Source: Trichaptum fuscoviolaceum
Lineage: Eukaryota > Basidiomycota > Agaricomycetes > Hymenochaetales > Trichaptaceae
Direction: 5' to 3'
Length of the DNA stretch: 64,000 bases
NCBI GenBank assembly: GCA_910574455.1
Contig: CAJSYZ010000007.1
Span: forward strand, 4,368,598-4,432,597
How positions within the stretch are numbered: the first letter of the stretch is position 1; every line of letters begins with the position of its first letter. The notes under the pieces were generated by a model. It did no database searches, was not told the DNA's origin, and saw only the letters and a list, made by a program, of their open reading frames with translations. Below are positions 59,755 to 64,000 of this stretch, piece after piece. Position numbers and translations under genes: made by a program.

Positions 59755-60689
59755 GATGTTCCGTCAAGAGCGTTTTGTGGAGTTCGCAGGTACTTTATGA
59801 AGCACAGAGTAACACGGGGAAATAACAGTCGGCACAAGACCGTAGGATGGCCCGGTATAGATGAACTGCGATACTGTATAGCGTGGGGCATGTGCAGCTA
59901 TTTATTTCATTCTCGATGTTATGACCGGTGCTAGTGAGAACGGAACAGGTGACTTCTTCGATGGGCTCTGATGTTCTGCGACGGACTCGGAGCCCCGTTT
60001 TGTGCCTTCCCGTCGGCATCTGCACAGATTGCCTACTGTAAGTGCCAATGCGTTTCGATATGTCGATGCAGTATTCAGAAGGTGGTTAAAGCAGAAAATG
60101 CGAGTTAACGTTCTAAAGTCCAAGGATCAATGAGGCCTGACATCGTGGGGACACATAACCTATTTACTCAATCCTGCGCTCCCCCGCACGCTACCGTCTG
60201 TTGACAATCGAAAAAGAAGGCTTTCACGAAGGATGCTGTAGTGAAAAGTTGGGCTGGCAGGTTCTTTGAGAGAAGTCGCCCTTGAGCTCGCTGAGAAGGC
60301 CCTTGGCTTTCAGCAAATGCAATACGGCAGCAGATTGTGAGCGGGCACAGCCGCTTGGCGAAGACTTGCAAAAAATCGTGTCTCGCTGCGTCGACTCTGT
60401 TTTGAGGCTCGAAGTTGTCCCTGATGTTGTCGTCGATGATGAAGAGACGCGACGCGACTGGACGCGCGACGTTCGCGTGCTCAGGCTCCCGCTTGTCACG
60501 AGTCTTATTACTCCTTCGGAGTCCTGTCAATACATGTGTTCATGTACGCAGCTGCTCATTCTCAGAATTCGATACTAGGACACAAAAGAAAGGAAAGAAA
60601 AAACATTTAAAATATCTGCCATCCCAGATTGAGATGCAATGTGTAGAGCTTTGTCTCCCTGCACATAGCTCCTCTTTCCACACCATAAA
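59755..60689. other. Intergenic DNA between the oxidase and the A-T protein gene
   Basis: About 0.9 kb. Overlapping frames of up to 120 codons at 60.17-60.58 kb on both strands are not recognisable. No reductase-domain sequence is visible, although that domain would be expected here if the upstream gene were a full-length A-T-R protein. Confidence 0.5.
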
Positions 60690-63584
60690 CTATGTGGCAT
60701 AAACCTGTTGACCAAGGCCGTTAGCGTGCGGCAACTGCTGCGGCTCAATCTGTCTCAACAGAGTTTGAGACATAAGGCGGTTAATGGTCACAGCAAGCTC
60801 AGAGATTGATGGATATTCAAAGACGAAGCTCGGTCCGACTTCTGTGAAGGACACAGAAGACTCGCGAAGGGCATGCAAGATGGCGTTCCGGATGTACGTT
60901 GCCTGCAAGCTATGGATTCGATTGTCATCAGTCTAAGTGTTAATGGAGTGGTTATCCCAAGAGAGTTAGAGCTCACCTATCACACCCATGTTCAAACAGG
61001 TCATCTTCATCGCCTACCGGGTTCTTCATGACCCGCGTAACGATTTTGCGCATAAAATTCAGTGACTCCTCACGATTCCACACTGTCGGTGGAGTGATAT
61101 CCGTCTGTGCGCTTGCCTCGACCGCTGCATATGCAGCTTCAATCTCATCATTATACAGTGCAACAGAGACATGTCTCCGGGGATTGCGCTTGGGGGTGTA
61201 CTCAAAAGGCTTATCGGGTTTGCAGACAAGGATCATCTGCATGAATAGTTAAGCGTCAGATATTTTCTATGCGAATTGGGCTGCTGTACACCAACCTCTT
61301 TAAAGATGCGAGAATGAGTAGGCGCAAACGCGTTGGCCTGCTCCACGAATGGCCTGTAAACGTGAGACAGTTTCAGGAATGAAAATTCGAAATAAGAAGA
61401 GAATAAGAAGGACAACACACCAAACATCGTTCCTGAATTTCGCTAGCTTCTCGCTATCCGTCGGATCGAACGGTTGCGTCGGTTCGATGATGACACCGTT
61501 TTGAAAACTTTCCGCGTCCGAACATGAGAGCGTTCGCTACCAGCGGACTACGCGAGATGATGTGTTCCAAAGGCCCAGGATTTGTCTACCAGAAATTCGT
61601 GAGTGTGTCTGAACAGTATTTATATGAATTTGAATCATGGATGATAGCGTACTTTCTCCCCGGTGGAGAGCATGATTTGGTCATCCGCCCGTCCATGGAT
61701 CTTGTAGAATCCTGGAGCCGTCGGGTGCTCGATGAACAGGTCGTTCGTGTGATAGGCGTTCTTGTCTCCGCGTACAAAGCCATTAAGAACTGAAGGAGTA
61801 TGGGCTGTGTTGGGCTGTGTATACAATATAGGGTTAGACGTGTGGCAACGAAAGACATAATCACTTAGGTCGCACGCACAAGAAGCGTCAGTTCGTATAT
61901 CCCTTCATCGTCTTGAGGAATTAGAACTGGAGATACGTGAGGAGAGAACTTGATGTACTCCCAGCCATGGGGTATGGATTCCTCTAATGACAGAAGTAAG
62001 ACAAATGCATCGGACCACAACCTTCAATATCAACTCACTCGGCATGCAACTCGCTGCTATCCCGAATTCCGTCCTGTAAAATTTCCAGTTGTAGATTCTT
62101 GTAAACAATGGACCATCGTAGTGTGATGGATAAACTCACGCTCCGTAGATATGCCACAGGGGCACCCCGGCAGCCTCAAGTGCATCGCCAACGCTCTTGC
62201 TCAAAGGTGCGCCACCGAAAATCTGACAGTCAAGCGATATTAAGTCTCGAAACCCCTATCCTATTTGCAGAGGATTCCAACTTACCAAACCCTTTAATCC
62301 CTTGAGGTACTCAACGCTATCCGGTTCGCCGCTCCAGGTCTATAGAATCCACAATTGAGTATACACGTCTCCTTGCAAAAGATGTCACATACCTCCATGA
62401 AGCTTGGAACGGCAAACAGGAGAGTAACATTTGTTGCCTTACAGCTTGCGATTTGCCTATCCGGGGTGAGGACAATGGGAGGATTGGCAGGATGGAACAA
62501 CGAAAGCGTCATTCCTGTCGATGGCTTTACGAAAAGCTATTACTTATCTATTCGCTGAAATATAGAGATGGCTACTTACTGCCCAGCATGTGTGGAAGAA
62601 TCCAGATGCATCTGTGATGAAAAGTGGTCGTGAATAAAAGAAGATTTTACGACTGTAAATCACTAACGGAAGAGTGGTAACGCATGAACGGATAATGTCT
62701 CGCCGCATAGGTCTCTTTCACCGAACCCTTGTATATAATCAGTTAGATGATCCTAATTAACAGATAGGACCTGCTCACAAGGAGTTCGTGACCATTGAAG
62801 GAGAATGCGGTGAGTTAGTGTTCGTAACTTAGGGAATGCAGTCGAGCCTAGACAAGAAGTACGTTAGTACATGTTTTTGCGCATAATTGCCGCGTACGAA
62901 GCTACTCACCAGAAGAATGAAGAATCAAAGCCGGAGCATCCAAATCCGGAGTGGTAGTGAGTGGAAGCAGTTCAAATGAGCTGTCTTTCTCGGGGAAAAG
63001 GTCTTCAAATGTAGGCATAGAAATAATCTTTGCCTCGCGACCTTCCTTCTTGATTTCTTCGAGCGCATTCTTCGCAACTCCCTGCATCGAATCATCTGCG
63101 CTGACGAAGAGGTGCTGAGAGGCTGTCTGCAAGAACATATTCGCAACACCGAATTTGGAGTTCCGAATCGAGATCGGGAAAGTTGATATCCGGCGCGCAT
63201 GAGACCAACGAGGAAACATTGGAATGAGATCATATCTGTAAGTCCATCTTAGTTTTTCCGTACTTAGCGATCAGGAAGAGTAGACATACCTGAGTTGGCT
63301 AGTATAGCGATCGTTGGCGGTGATGCGGAGTTTCCGGGTACGCCAGCAAGCGCCTCAGAGGCAAACAGCGATGCGTGGTGTATACCCCGCTGCGCCTCTG
63401 CCCAGGTCATCGTCTTGATCGTGCCATTGGGGTCTTCATAGACGTAGAGAGGGTGATTAGCAGAGTGTTTGCCATGAAAGTCATACAACTGATGCAGAGC
63501 TAGAGAACCATCAAGGGGCGGTGGCGTGAAAGTCGAGCTGCCAGTGCCCTGAGGCGTGATGAAACTGTCGGTAGGAAGACTCAT
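60690..63584 (-). CDS. NRPS-like adenylation-thiolation protein, apparently without reductase domain
   Basis: Multi-exon gene, start MSLPTDSFITPQG; exon 1 is 63584-63290 (GTATGT donor). Adenylation motifs in order are LILHSSG then STAFPK (A3, split by an intron), TLSLFHPANPPIVLTPDRQI, IFGGAPLSKSVGDALEAAGV, WHIYGA, GFYKIHGRADDQIMLSTGEK (A7/A8) and FEYTPKRNPRRHVSVALYND. The thiolation site DLFEHGCD-SLQATYIRN has its phosphopantetheine Ser codon split AG/C across an intron (acceptor at 60910). Family members usually continue into an NAD-binding thioester reductase; here a stop follows 60690. A one-base shift near 63,180 (after LMRAGY) separates two frames of the adenylation domain, so the gene is either broken or mis-sequenced. 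Acid substrate unknown. Confidence 0.78.
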
Positions 63585-64000
63585 TCGTAAAGCCGCTAGT
63601 CAGAGTACAGGTGAGCGAAGTGCAGGTCTAAGGTGGCTATGTGTTGACTGAAGTTTGAGAAAGACAAGTCAGTCGCGCTTTAGAGAAAACGCCAGTGTCG
63701 CTGCGGCGATGCCGAGAGGCGCTCTAAGAATATTTCAGAACACCGAATCTCACAGGAACCCACCCTAATCGCCATGAAATCAGATGATCAACGACTTAGT
63801 GCATCATGCCGAGCAGAAGTAGGGGAATGTTGCTCCCTTGCTTTGAGAGCATCGGAGCGGCGCGCGGAAGTAAACACGTTGACGAAGACATTCAGTCATG
63901 AACAATCACAAGAGGACCGAGGAGTGTGAGACAGACCCGTCCACAATTCGGCCATTGGTCGACCTTCCGTGACCGTTTTGCTGATCCGCGGATGTGAGAA
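63585..64000. other. Upstream region of the A-T protein gene
   Basis: 415 bp up to the window edge. No gene or convincing TATA box seen; presumably holds the promoter of the minus-strand gene. Confidence 0.4.

Overview
The window is nuclear DNA of a filamentous fungus, most likely an agaricomycete (Basidiomycota). The evidence is genes split by roughly 47-70 bp introns with GTRAGT donors and CTAAC-like branch sites, a Plavaka-type transposase, a chromovirus LTR retrotransposon, a basidiomycete-style adenylation-thiolation protein, an SLP1-type SUN-domain protein and thioredoxin reductase remnants.

Layout. (1) Positions 1-19,523 hold three head-to-tail copies of a unit of about 6.53 kb; the first is cut by the window edge. 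Each unit carries a decayed thioredoxin reductase gene (+) whose last exon is well preserved, converging on a SUN-domain (SLP1-like) gene (-). In these copies the SUN gene is cut at codon 9 of its native signal peptide and joined to foreign 5' DNA. (2) Positions 19,524-51,716 are one giant DNA transposon of 32,193 bp. It has a 20 bp terminal inverted repeat (18/20 matches) and a TG target duplication, and the same window contains its empty site twice (near 6,452 and 12,984). It encodes a Plavaka-family transposase (DUF6830-type region recognised), a DEDD 3'-5' exonuclease, two unknown divergent proteins of about 797 and 569 aa, and a long charged protein with basic and acidic parts. It also holds a dead fragment of a group III (Nik1-like) hybrid histidine kinase and a possible WD40 remnant. 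Its intergenic DNA is built largely from a few short palindromic words. A 6,727 bp chromovirus (LTRs differing by one base, GTCGC target duplication) sits inside the transposase gene. (3) Positions 51,717-57,817 are the fourth unit, ending in the only SUN gene copy with its native signal peptide. Its left half and the gene's 3' end are riddled with small indels. (4) Positions 57,818-64,000 are unique flank: an FMN-dependent alpha-hydroxy-acid oxidase gene (five exons, frame verified) and an A-T NRPS-like gene without a visible reductase domain, both on the minus strand.

Reading of the history (inference): a TRR1/SLP1 convergent pair was tandemly amplified, the Plavaka giant then landed at the boundary region between unit 3 and unit 4, and the chromovirus later landed in the transposase. 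Several frameshifts in otherwise very young sequence, and insertion-biased differences around 54.9-55.6 kb, make residual consensus errors a real alternative to biological decay.
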